64,000 nucleotides of DNA from Gp6-AA40 sp036274155 (GTDB lineage Bacteria; Acidobacteriota; Vicinamibacteria; Vicinamibacterales; UBA2999). The DNA lies in assembly GCA_036274155.1 (NCBI GenBank), contig DASUGH010000103.1:1-64000 (forward strand), written 5' to 3'. Every line of letters begins with the position of its first letter. Positions within the stretch are counted from its first letter, which is position 1. Shown here one piece after another: positions 23,466 through 30,907 of this stretch. Both the position numbers and the translations under genes were made by a program. The notes below the pieces were generated by a model that was not told the DNA's origin, ran no database searches, and saw only the letters and a list, made by a program, of their open reading frames with translations.

Positions 23466-26036
23466 ATGTCTGACCTCAACGACGCACATCCGATTGCGCT
23501 CCCGGAAAAACCGGCGCTCGAAGGGCTCGAGTCGAAGTGGGACTCCAGGTGGGAAGCCGAGGGCACGTATCGATTCGACCGGACGCGGGCGCGCCATGAA
23601 ATCTATTCGATCGACACGCCGCCCCCGACGGTGAGCGGTTCGCTGCACGTCGGGCACGTGTTCTCGTACACGCATACCGACGTGATCGCGCGCTTCCAGC
23701 GCATGCGCGGGAAGGTCGTGTTCTATCCGATGGGGTGGGACGACAACGGTCTGCCCACCGAGCGCCGGGTGCAGAACTATTACGGCGTCCGCTGTGATCC
23801 GTCGCTGCCGTACGTGCCGGAGTTCGCCCCGCCCGACAAACCCGAGAGGCCGATCTCCATCTCGCGCCCGAACTTCATCGAGCTGTGCAACCGGCTCACC
23901 GTCGAGGACGAGAAGGTCTTCGAGCAGCTCTGGCGCCACCTCGGCCTGTCGGTCGACTGGTCGATGACCTACGCCACGATTGATCGAGGTGCGCAGCGGG
24001 CGTCGCAGACCGCCTTTCTCCGTCTCTTGCAGCGTGGTCAGGCGTATCAGCTCGAGGCGCCGACGTTGTGGGACGTCGACTTCCGCTCGGCCGTGGCGCA
24101 GGCCGAGCTCGAGGATCGCGATCGGGAGGGCGCCTATCATCGCCTGCGTTTCGCTCGCGGGCCCTCGTCGCCTGGCTTCGTCGAGATAGAAACCACACGC
24201 CCCGAGTTGATTCCGGCCTGCGTCGCGCTCGTGGCGCATCCCGACGACGAGCGATACCAGCCGCTCTTCGGCACCGAGGTCATCACGCCGCTGTTCGGCG
24301 TACCCGTTCCGGTGAAGGCGCACGCGCTCGCCGATCCCGAAAAGGGAAGCGGCATCGCGATGATCTGTACGTTTGGCGATCTGACGGACGTGACATGGTG
24401 GCGGGAGCTCTCGCTGCCGGTTCGGGCCGTAATCCAGCCCAACGGCGCGTTTCGTCCGGTCGCCTGGGGCGACCGCGGCTGGGAGACGACGGACGCGCCG
24501 CGGGCGCAGGCTGCCTACGATCAGCTGGCGGGCCTGTCGCCGGAGAAAGCACGCAGCCGGATCGTGCAGCTGCTGCGCGAGTCCGGCGATTTGATCGGTG
24601 ACCCGCGACCGATCACTCACCCGGTGAAGTTCTTCGAAAAGGGCGATCGACCCCTCGAGATCATCACCAGCCGCCAGTGGTTCATCAAGACCACCGAGTT
24701 CCGCGAGGCGATGCTCGAGCGGGGACGCGAGTTGAAGTGGCACCCGGACTACATGCGGCACCGGCTCGAGAACTGGGTCAACGGGCTCAGCGGCGACTGG
24801 TGCGTGAGCCGGCAGCGCTTCTTCGGCGTACCGTTTCCCGTCTGGTACCCGGTCGGCGCGGACGGAGTCGTCGACTACTCGCGTCCACTGCTTCCGGACG
24901 AGGCGGCCTTGCCGATCGATCCGTCCACTGACGTTCCGACTGGCTATACGGCCAGCCAGCGCGACGTCCCGAACGGATTCTCGGGCGACCCGGACATCAT
25001 GGATACGTGGGCGACCTCCTCCCTGACGCCGCAGATCACGGGTCGCTGGCTCGACGATCCCGATCTGTTCGGGCGCGTGTTCCCGATGGATCTGCGGCCG
25101 CAGGCGCACGACATCATCCGGACCTGGCTGTTCTCGACTGTCTTGCGCGCGCACCTCGAGCATGATTCGCTGCCATGGAGCAACGCGGCAATCTCGGGCT
25201 GGGTGCTCGATCCGGATCGCAAGAAGATGTCGAAGTCGAAGGGCAACGTCGTCACACCGATGGCGCTGCTCGAGAAGCACGGCTCCGACGGGGTACGCTA
25301 CTGGGCGGCCAGCGGGCGGCCGGGCGCGGACACCGCCTTCGAAGAGAACCAGATGAAAGTCGGGCGCCGGCTGGCGATGAAGCTGCTGAATGCGGCTCGC
25401 TTTGCGCTTGGTGCCACCGAGCCGCGCGGCGCGATCGTCGAGCCGCTCGATCGCGGCATGCTGACGAGTCTGTCGGCGCTGGTCGAGGACGCGACACGCC
25501 ATCTCGACGCCTACGACTACACGCGGGCACTGGAGCAAACCGAGCGATTCTTCTGGAGCTTCTGCGACTTCTATCTGGAGCTGGTGAAGTCGCGCCGGTA
25601 TGGCGACTTCGGCCCTGAAGGGGCGGCCTCCGCCAACAGCGCCATGCTCGTGGCGCTGTCGACCTTGCTGCGATTGTTCGCGCCATACCTGCCGTTCGTC
25701 ACCGAGGAGGTCTGGTCGTGGTGGCGCCCGGGATCGGTCCACCGCTCGCCGTGGCCGGTGCCCGGGGAGGTCGTTGCCGCGATCGCCGGCGGCGATCGGC
25801 AGAGCGCGGTGGTGATGGAGCATGCGGAGCGGGCGCTCGGCGACGTGCGGCGGATCAAGGCGCTGCAGAAGAAGCCGGTGAAAGCGGTCATTGCGCGGGC
25901 GGTGCTGCCGATGGCGCTGCAGCCGCTGATGCCGGCGGCGCGTGATTTTCAGGCCGCGGCGCACATCCGCGAGCTCGCCTTCGAGGATATCGAGGAGATT
26001 CGGCTGGACTTCGCGGAAGAAAGCGACGCCGCATGA
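23466..26036 (+). CDS. valS: Valyl-tRNA synthetase
   Basis: Class I synthetase that charges tRNA-Val and edits threonine. Length 856 is normal. The HIGH motif is SLHVGHVFSYTHTD (HVGH at 61-64) and KMSKS is exact at 587-591 (KKMSKSKGNVV). The editing domain lies between (FVEIETTRPELIPACVALVAHP). The C-terminal anticodon-binding helices end in a shortened tail without an obvious long coiled coil. The nadC ATG overlaps the stop by 4 bp. Message probably leaderless. Confidence 0.98.
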   Translation: MSDLNDAHPIALPEKPALEGLESKWDSRWEAEGTYRFDRTRARHEIYSIDTPPPTVSGSLHVGHVFSYTHTDVIARFQRMRGKVVFYPMGWDDNGLPTERRVQNYYGVRCDPSLPYVPEFAPPDKPERPISISRPNFIELCNRLTVEDEKVFEQLWRHLGLSVDWSMTYATIDRGAQRASQTAFLRLLQRGQAYQLEAPTLWDVDFRSAVAQAELEDRDREGAYHRLRFARGPSSPGFVEIETTRPELIPACVALVAHPDDERYQPLFGTEVITPLFGVPVPVKAHALADPEKGSGIAMICTFGDLTDVTWWRELSLPVRAVIQPNGAFRPVAWGDRGWETTDAPRAQAAYDQLAGLSPEKARSRIVQLLRESGDLIGDPRPITHPVKFFEKGDRPLEIITSRQWFIKTTEFREAMLERGRELKWHPDYMRHRLENWVNGLSGDWCVSRQRFFGVPFPVWYPVGADGVVDYSRPLLPDEAALPIDPSTDVPTGYTASQRDVPNGFSGDPDIMDTWATSSLTPQITGRWLDDPDLFGRVFPMDLRPQAHDIIRTWLFSTVLRAHLEHDSLPWSNAAISGWVLDPDRKKMSKSKGNVVTPMALLEKHGSDGVRYWAASGRPGADTAFEENQMKVGRRLAMKLLNAARFALGATEPRGAIVEPLDRGMLTSLSALVEDATRHLDAYDYTRALEQTERFFWSFCDFYLELVKSRRYGDFGPEGAASANSAMLVALSTLLRLFAPYLPFVTEEVWSWWRPGSVHRSPWPVPGEVVAAIAGGDRQSAVVMEHAERALGDVRRIKALQKKPVKAVIARAVLPMALQPLMPAARDFQAAAHIRELAFEDIEEIRLDFAEESDAA

Positions 26037-26911
26037 AGGTGATGTCATTCGAGCCGCTCGACGCTGGTCTCTATCGAGAGCCGGTTCGACGGGCGCTGGC
26101 CGAGGATTTCGGCTGGGGTGACATCACGACCGAGTCGACCGTGCCGCGCGACGTGAGGGCGACCGCCGTCATCATCGCCAAGGCCGACTGCGTGATTGCC
26201 GGCATCGACGTCGCGTGCGAAGCGTTCCGTCAGCTCGATCCCGGTGTCGTGGCGACCGTGCACCATGCCGACGGTCAGCGTGTCCAGGCCGGGTCCGAAA
26301 TCGCGACGCTCAACGGGCAGGCGGCGGCACTTCTCACAGCCGAGCGCACGGCACTCAACTTCCTGCAGCGGTTGTCAGGCATCGCCACACTGACACGGAA
26401 GTTCGTCGATGCGGCTGCCGGCCGCATCGTCGTCCTCGACACGCGGAAGACCACGCCGCTGCTGCGGGTGCTGGAGAAGTATGCGGTGCGCGCGGGAGGC
26501 GGCAGGAACCACCGCTTCGGCCTCGATGATGCGGTGTTGATCAAAGACAATCACATCAGGGTTGCCGGCGGCATCGCCGCCGCCGTGGCCGCGGTGCGGA
26601 AGAAGGTGCGCGACATGCCGATCGAGGTCGAGGCGCAGAGCCTCGCGCAGGTCGACGATGCGCTTGGTGCGGGAGCGGACGTCATTCTGCTCGACAACCT
26701 TGCCACACAGGACATCGTGACCGCGGTCGCGCGATGCCGGGGCCGGGCGAAGACCGAGATCTCAGGTGGCGTGACGTTGCCGCGAATGACGGAGCTCGCC
26801 GCCACCGGGGCCGACTACGTTTCCGTGGGCGCCCTGACGCATTCGGCGCCGGCGATCGATTTGAGCGTCGAGATCGAGTTGTCGGGGATCCTTCGCAGAG
26901 CGGAGCTTTAG
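26033..26911 (+). CDS. nadC: Nicotinate-nucleotide pyrophosphorylase (quinolinate PRTase)
   Basis: Converts quinolinate and PRPP to nicotinate mononucleotide in de novo NAD synthesis. The 292-residue protein has the type II PRT layout: EDFGWGDITTES, TALNFLQRLSGIATLTRKFVDA, DTRKTTPLLRVLEKYAVRAGGGRNHRFGL, and DAVLIKDNHI. The end reads SVGALTHSAPAIDLSVE. It overlaps valS by 4 bp (ATGA). No nadA or nadB is in the window. Confidence 0.97.
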   Translation: MKVMSFEPLDAGLYREPVRRALAEDFGWGDITTESTVPRDVRATAVIIAKADCVIAGIDVACEAFRQLDPGVVATVHHADGQRVQAGSEIATLNGQAAALLTAERTALNFLQRLSGIATLTRKFVDAAAGRIVVLDTRKTTPLLRVLEKYAVRAGGGRNHRFGLDDAVLIKDNHIRVAGGIAAAVAAVRKKVRDMPIEVEAQSLAQVDDALGAGADVILLDNLATQDIVTAVARCRGRAKTEISGGVTLPRMTELAATGADYVSVGALTHSAPAIDLSVEIELSGILRRAEL

Positions 26912-26938
26912 CGCCGCTGGTACGGCCGACAGCATTCA

Positions 26939-26963
26939 AACCGAGCTACAGCCCGGTTCTGCG
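26939..26963. repeat. Palindromic repeat R2, copy 2 (inverted)
   Basis: The complementary strand reads CGCAGAACCGGGC-TGT-AGCTCGGTT. It lies between nadC and birA and ends 5 nt before the birA ATG, so it covers the ribosome binding region. Confidence 0.7.
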
Positions 26964-26968
26964 AACGC

Positions 26969-27775
26969 ATGTTCCAACCCCTTCCAGACGATATCGCCGG
27001 CGCTCTCATCCGCGCTGGAGATCGCCTCGGCGCGTTTGCCGGACGCGTGTTGTGGCGCGATGAAGTCGGTTCGACCAACGACATCGTGTTGGCGCTCGCC
27101 GCAGAGGGGGCGGGTGAGGGACGGGTTGTGGTGGCGGGTGCTCAGACCAGCGGCCGCGGTCGGCGCGGACGAGCCTGGGCGTCCCCTCCGGGTGCTGGCA
27201 TCTACGCCTCGGCGTTGCTGCGGCCCGCGTCGCGGGCGCTGCCGCTGTTGACGCTGGCATCGGGCATCGCGGTCGCGGAGGGCATTCAGGCCGCGAGCGG
27301 CCTCGAGGCAGCCGTCAAGTGGCCGAACGACGTGTGCGTTGCCGGATCGTCAGGCCGGCTCCGTAAGCTGGCAGGCATTCTTGCCGAGGCAGCGGTTTCG
27401 CGGGATGAAGCGCCACAGGTGGTCGTCGGGTTCGGCATCAACGTCGGGCTCGCCGCTTATCCGGCGGACGTGACCGCTCGCGCGACGTCGATCGAGCTCG
27501 AGCTCGGCCGGGCTGTCGACCGAGGGCTGGTGCTCGCCGAAACCCTGGCGGCTCTGTGGCGCCGGTATCAGGATCTCCAGGAAGGGCGGGCCGAGCGCGT
27601 GCTCGACGTGTGGCGGCAGCGGGCGCGGACCACGCTCGGACGCCGCGTGGAATGGGATGGGGCAAACGGCATGCTGTCGGGTATCGCGGTGACGGTAGAC
27701 GACAGCGGTGCGCTGCTCGTGCGATTGGCGTCGGGGGACGATCGCGTGATCTCCGGCGAAGTGCGGTGGTTGTGA
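26969..27775 (+). CDS. birA: Biotin--[acetyl-CoA-carboxylase] ligase
   Basis: Activates biotin to biotinyl-AMP and attaches it to carboxylase carrier lysines. The 268-residue protein lacks the N-terminal DNA-binding domain of E. coli BirA, so it is a ligase only. Key segments are VGSTNDIVLALA, TSGRGRRGRAWASPPGAGIY (GRGRRGR biotin/ATP loop), VKWPNDVCVAG and GFGINVGL. The downstream gene starts within its stop (GTGA overlap). Biotinylated propionyl-CoA carboxylase would feed the mutase pathway (inference). Confidence 0.95.
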   Translation: MFQPLPDDIAGALIRAGDRLGAFAGRVLWRDEVGSTNDIVLALAAEGAGEGRVVVAGAQTSGRGRRGRAWASPPGAGIYASALLRPASRALPLLTLASGIAVAEGIQAASGLEAAVKWPNDVCVAGSSGRLRKLAGILAEAAVSRDEAPQVVVGFGINVGLAAYPADVTARATSIELELGRAVDRGLVLAETLAALWRRYQDLQEGRAERVLDVWRQRARTTLGRRVEWDGANGMLSGIAVTVDDSGALLVRLASGDDRVISGEVRWL

Positions 27776-28485
27776 CGAACGGTGATCAAGACTACTGCCG
27801 AACGATAGAGGCATACCTCTGCCGGAAGAACGACGGCCACTTGATTCGCATCGTCGGCCCGGCGTTCGAGATGGTCTCGGGCTGGGCCGAGAAGGGCGTG
27901 CCGATCACCGTCGCCTGCCGGGGGATTGATCAGTACTTCGAGCGCTACTACGCGAAGGGGCCACGCCGGCGCCCGGTTCGCGTCGAATTCTGCGAGGCCG
28001 ACGTTCTGACGGTCTTCGACGAGTGGCGGCGAGCCGTGGGTGTGCGCCGGCTGGACGAGGCGGTTTCGCACGAGTCAGACGCAGCCGACGATTCCGGCGC
28101 ACCGCGAACGTCGCTGCCCGCGCATCTGGATCGTGCGGTCGCGCGCCTTGGCGCCTGGCATAGTGAAGACGTGCGGCTCGAAGCGCTTGCCCGCTCGGCC
28201 CTCCGCGAGCTCGAGGGAATGCGTCCGTCGGCGAAGAGCGTACGGGGGCCGGCGCGGCAGGAGATGTGCGATCGCCTGCGCGCCCTCGACGGCGAGCTCC
28301 TCGAAGCTTTGCGGCAGCAGGTGCCGGCAGCGGAGCTCGAGGAGATCGGTGTTGAAGCGGATGCGGAGCTCGCGCCGTTCAAATCCCGAATGCCGATGGA
28401 TGCGTATGCGGGAGCGCGTAAGGCGTGTATCGATCGAATAGTTCGTGAGCGTGCCCGCCTTCCGGCCGTGACGTTCGACCCATGA
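27772..28485 (+). CDS. Unknown protein coupled to birA
   Basis: I do not recognise a family. The 237-residue protein starts at GTG 27772, overlapping the birA stop as GTGA, which implies translational coupling. The N-terminal half is compact and may bind a ligand or nucleic acid: DYCRTIEAYLCRKNDGHLIRIVGPAF and GVPITVACRGIDQYFERYYAKG. The C-terminal half is helical and Arg/Glu-rich (LEALARSALRELEGMRPSA). No signal peptide or membrane segment is visible. Codon use looks like its neighbours, so it is likely a real gene. Confidence 0.75.
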   Translation: MTNGDQDYCRTIEAYLCRKNDGHLIRIVGPAFEMVSGWAEKGVPITVACRGIDQYFERYYAKGPRRRPVRVEFCEADVLTVFDEWRRAVGVRRLDEAVSHESDAADDSGAPRTSLPAHLDRAVARLGAWHSEDVRLEALARSALRELEGMRPSAKSVRGPARQEMCDRLRALDGELLEALRQQVPAAELEEIGVEADAELAPFKSRMPMDAYAGARKACIDRIVRERARLPAVTFDP

Positions 28486-28557
28486 CGTTCCGCGCCATAA
28501 CTGTTACCTCGCGGCGCACACAGGTTCCGCAGCCGGGAGTTCTGATGCCGGTGGCAC

Positions 28558-29874
28558 ATGCCTTCTGAGTCCGGCGGCATCCTGACGCTCGATGTCGAGA
28601 AGGCGGCTGCGGGCGGGCGCATGCTCGCGCGTCACGACGGCCGGGTGGTGCTGGTTGCCGGCGCCATTCCCGGTGAGCGCGTCGCCGCACGCGTCGAGCG
28701 CGACGCGAGGGGCGTGCGGTACGCGGAAGTCGTCGAGGTGCTGGCCCCCTCGCCGGACCGCCGTTCCGTGACCGTGGAGGCGAGGTGTGGCGGTAACACC
28801 TACGCGCACATCGGCTATCCGCGACAGCTGGCCCTGAAGGCCGACATCATCTGCGACGCGTTCACCCGGCTCGCCAAGTTGCCGCTGCCGCAGCGCCCTG
28901 TCGTGACGGCGTCACCGGAAGCCGGATACCGAATGCGTGCCCGGCTCCATGTCGACGGCTACCGGATCGGCTTCTTCCGCGAAGGTTCGCACGAGCTCTG
29001 CGACGCGGCGTCGAGCGGCCAGCTCTCGCCCGGCGCTGCGGCCTGGATTTCCGAGGCAGAACGCACGCTCCACGCTCAGCGTCTTGTCGGCCTGGAGGCG
29101 ATCGACCTGTCCGAGAACATTGGCGGTGACCAGCGGGTCTGTCATCTGGAGCTGTCCGGACGCGTCGATGCCGCCCGCTTCGCGCCGCTCGCCGCCGGTC
29201 TCACCGGACTCACCGCACATCATCCGCCGCATCGGACGGTCATCCATCTCGGCGGAACGCCGGTGATCAGCGATGTGCTGCACGCGAGGGCCGGCGATCC
29301 GCGATCGGCCCTTCGGCTCCGCCGCACGGCGCGTTCCTTCTTTCAAGGCAACCGGTTCCTGATCGAGCCGCTCGTCGGACATGTGCTCGACCTGGTACCG
29401 GAAGGTCCGGTCGTCGATCTGTATGCGGGCGTCGGCTTGTTCGGGTTGTCGGCGGCGGCGTCAGCGATCGCCCCGGTCACGCTCGTCGAAGGCGATCCGA
29501 TCAGCAGCGCAGATTTGATGGGGAACGCCGAACCATTCCGCGATCGCGTGCGGGTGGAGCGCCGCAGCGTGGAGTCCTATCTGGCAGACGTCACGTCCGG
29601 CTTCAGCCGGACCTCAGACTCGCTCCAGAACCCGACAATCGTCGTCGACCCGCCGCGAACGGGACTGTCGGCCGCGGTCACGAACGTTCTCGCGCGCGCG
29701 AAGGCGGCACGGCTCATCTACGTGTCGTGCGATGTCGCGACGCTGGCGCGCGACGTGCGGGCGCTCACCGCCGCCGGCTACCAGATGGAGCGGCTCACCG
29801 GATTCGATATGTTTCCGAATACCGCACACGTTGAGAGTGTGGCTGTACTGAGTCGAGAATCTGGGTATCGATGA
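28558..29874 (+). CDS. TrmA/RlmC/RlmD-family RNA m5U methyltransferase
   Basis: SAM-dependent RNA uridine-C5 methyltransferase, 438 residues. A TRAM-like N-terminal domain (GRVVLVAGAIPGERVAARVER) precedes the methyltransferase core. The core shows FFQGNRFL, the SAM loop VDLYAGVGLFGLSAAA, VVDPPRTGLS and the catalytic cysteine segment IYVSCDVATLARD. The iron-sulfur cysteines of RlmD-type enzymes are mostly lost: the usual CGGC reads CGGN. Residues 346-352 (TSGFSRT) are a translated R1 palindrome inserted just before the VVDPPR motif. The last codons are part of the following repeat array. Target site is unknown. Confidence 0.92.
   Translation: MPSESGGILTLDVEKAAAGGRMLARHDGRVVLVAGAIPGERVAARVERDARGVRYAEVVEVLAPSPDRRSVTVEARCGGNTYAHIGYPRQLALKADIICDAFTRLAKLPLPQRPVVTASPEAGYRMRARLHVDGYRIGFFREGSHELCDAASSGQLSPGAAAWISEAERTLHAQRLVGLEAIDLSENIGGDQRVCHLELSGRVDAARFAPLAAGLTGLTAHHPPHRTVIHLGGTPVISDVLHARAGDPRSALRLRRTARSFFQGNRFLIEPLVGHVLDLVPEGPVVDLYAGVGLFGLSAAASAIAPVTLVEGDPISSADLMGNAEPFRDRVRVERRSVESYLADVTSGFSRTSDSLQNPTIVVDPPRTGLSAAVTNVLARAKAARLIYVSCDVATLARDVRALTAAGYQMERLTGFDMFPNTAHVESVAVLSRESGYR
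29595..29612. repeat. Palindromic repeat R1, copy 3, inside a coding region
   Basis: GTCCGGCTTCAGCCGGAC is a perfect palindrome apart from the two loop bases. It is read in frame as S-G-F-S-R-T in the RNA methyltransferase, within a loop just before the DPPR motif. Confidence 0.8.
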
Positions 29875-30117
29875 TTGATGATTTGGCGATTGGATTGGTG
29901 CATCGTGCCATCGTGCCATCGTGCCATCGTGCGCCGTCGTTCCGCGGGAATCATCCGTCAGGGGCCTTCGGCGCGACCTGGCCGTTCTCAGCGAGGCGCC
30001 GAAGATCAGGAAGCGTGCCGGCTGATAGTGCTCAGCAAATGGCGCTAATGCCCAGTGGGCTCGATCAGCACCTCGCAGATCTCTGAACCCTTCATCATTC
30101 ATCAATTCTCAAATTCT
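29866..30117. repeat. Inverted heptamer array with CATCGTGC tandem, convergent junction
   Basis: Left arm 29866-29900 has GATTGAT-like words and begins inside the last codons of the RNA methyltransferase. Right arm 30089-30117 has TTCATCA words complementary to it and abuts the stop of the amidotransferase gene. Between them, CATCGTGC occurs four times in perfect tandem (29901-29932). The rest of the loop (29933-30088) has no gene. It fills the 243-bp gap between convergent genes. Confidence 0.75.
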
Positions 30118-30801
30118 TCACTGTCCGCACGCCTTCACGAACGCCTCGAAGAGGGCGCTGAACTCGCCCGTGCGATAGAAGTTCTCGGGATGCCACTGGA
30201 CGCCGACGCAGAAGCGGCGGTCGGGATCCTCGATCGCTTCGATGACGCCGTCGGGCGCCGTTGCCGTGACGACCAGACCTTCACCCACCTTCTTCACGGC
30301 CTGATGATGACGGCTGTTGACGGCGCAGGTGTCGCCATCCTCGAGGCGTTCGCGGAGCAGACGCTCGAGGCAGGTTCCTGCGGTCACCCATACGTCGTGC
30401 GCGATGGCGAATGGCGGTTCGCGCAGCTGATGATTCCCCGCCGATGTCACCTGATCGGGAATGTCCTGGATCAGCGTTCCCCCGCGGGCGACATTGAGGA
30501 CCTGGATGCCGCGGCAGATACCTAGAACGGGGAGATCGGCTTCGAGGGCCCGCTGCACGAGCTCGAGCTCGTACGGATCCCGGCCTTCTTCTGCCGCCTC
30601 GAACTTTGGATGCCGCGGCTCACCGTACCGCGCCGGGTCGACGTCGCCGCCGCCGGGCAGGACGAGTCCGGCGGAACGCGCGATGACGTCCAGCGGCCGG
30701 TCGTGTCCAATGTCGAGCACCCACGGATCACCGCCGGCTCGGCGGATGGCTTCTTCGTAGTCGTGAAGCTTGCGATACGGGGGTACGGCGATTGTCGGCA
30801 T
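30118..30801 (-). CDS. Peptidase C26 / gamma-glutamyl hydrolase (PuuD-like)
   Basis: A class-I glutamine-amidotransferase-fold hydrolase of 227 residues, of the group that includes gamma-glutamyl-GABA hydrolase PuuD. The nucleophile elbow is LGICRGIQ (Cys96). The catalytic His-Glu pair is in GVQWHPE near residue 203. LVLPGGGDVDPARYGE supplies the oxyanion-strand region. No other putrescine-pathway gene is present, so the substrate is open. ATG 30801 lies 9 nt after a TAACGT box on the minus strand. Neighbouring junctions on both sides hold repeats. Confidence 0.9.
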   Translation of the reverse strand: MPTIAVPPYRKLHDYEEAIRRAGGDPWVLDIGHDRPLDVIARSAGLVLPGGGDVDPARYGEPRHPKFEAAEEGRDPYELELVQRALEADLPVLGICRGIQVLNVARGGTLIQDIPDQVTSAGNHQLREPPFAIAHDVWVTAGTCLERLLRERLEDGDTCAVNSRHHQAVKKVGEGLVVTATAPDGVIEAIEDPDRRFCVGVQWHPENFYRTGEFSALFEAFVKACGQ

Positions 30802-30818
30802 GAACCTCTGACGTTAAC

Positions 30819-30873
30819 GCAGAATGCTCAATGCACAATGCTCGAGCGGAAATCCTCGATGCTCGATGCCGAA
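30819..30873. repeat. Short heptamer array (AATGCTC type)
   Basis: AATGCTC, AATGCAC, AATGCTC in tandem, then after 16 nt CGATGCT and CGATGCC, all the same way round. The phrase CAGAATGCTCAATGC is shared with the array at 61489, 30.7 kb away. It lies between the amidotransferase start and the argS stop. Confidence 0.65.
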
Positions 30874-30907
30874 GCACGAGGGAATGGTCGTGAATCCCTT
30901 CCCAGCC

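Noticed and set aside
23424..26048. An 874-codon antisense frame over valS
   Set aside because: Same reason: no domain, composition mirrors valS codon positions.
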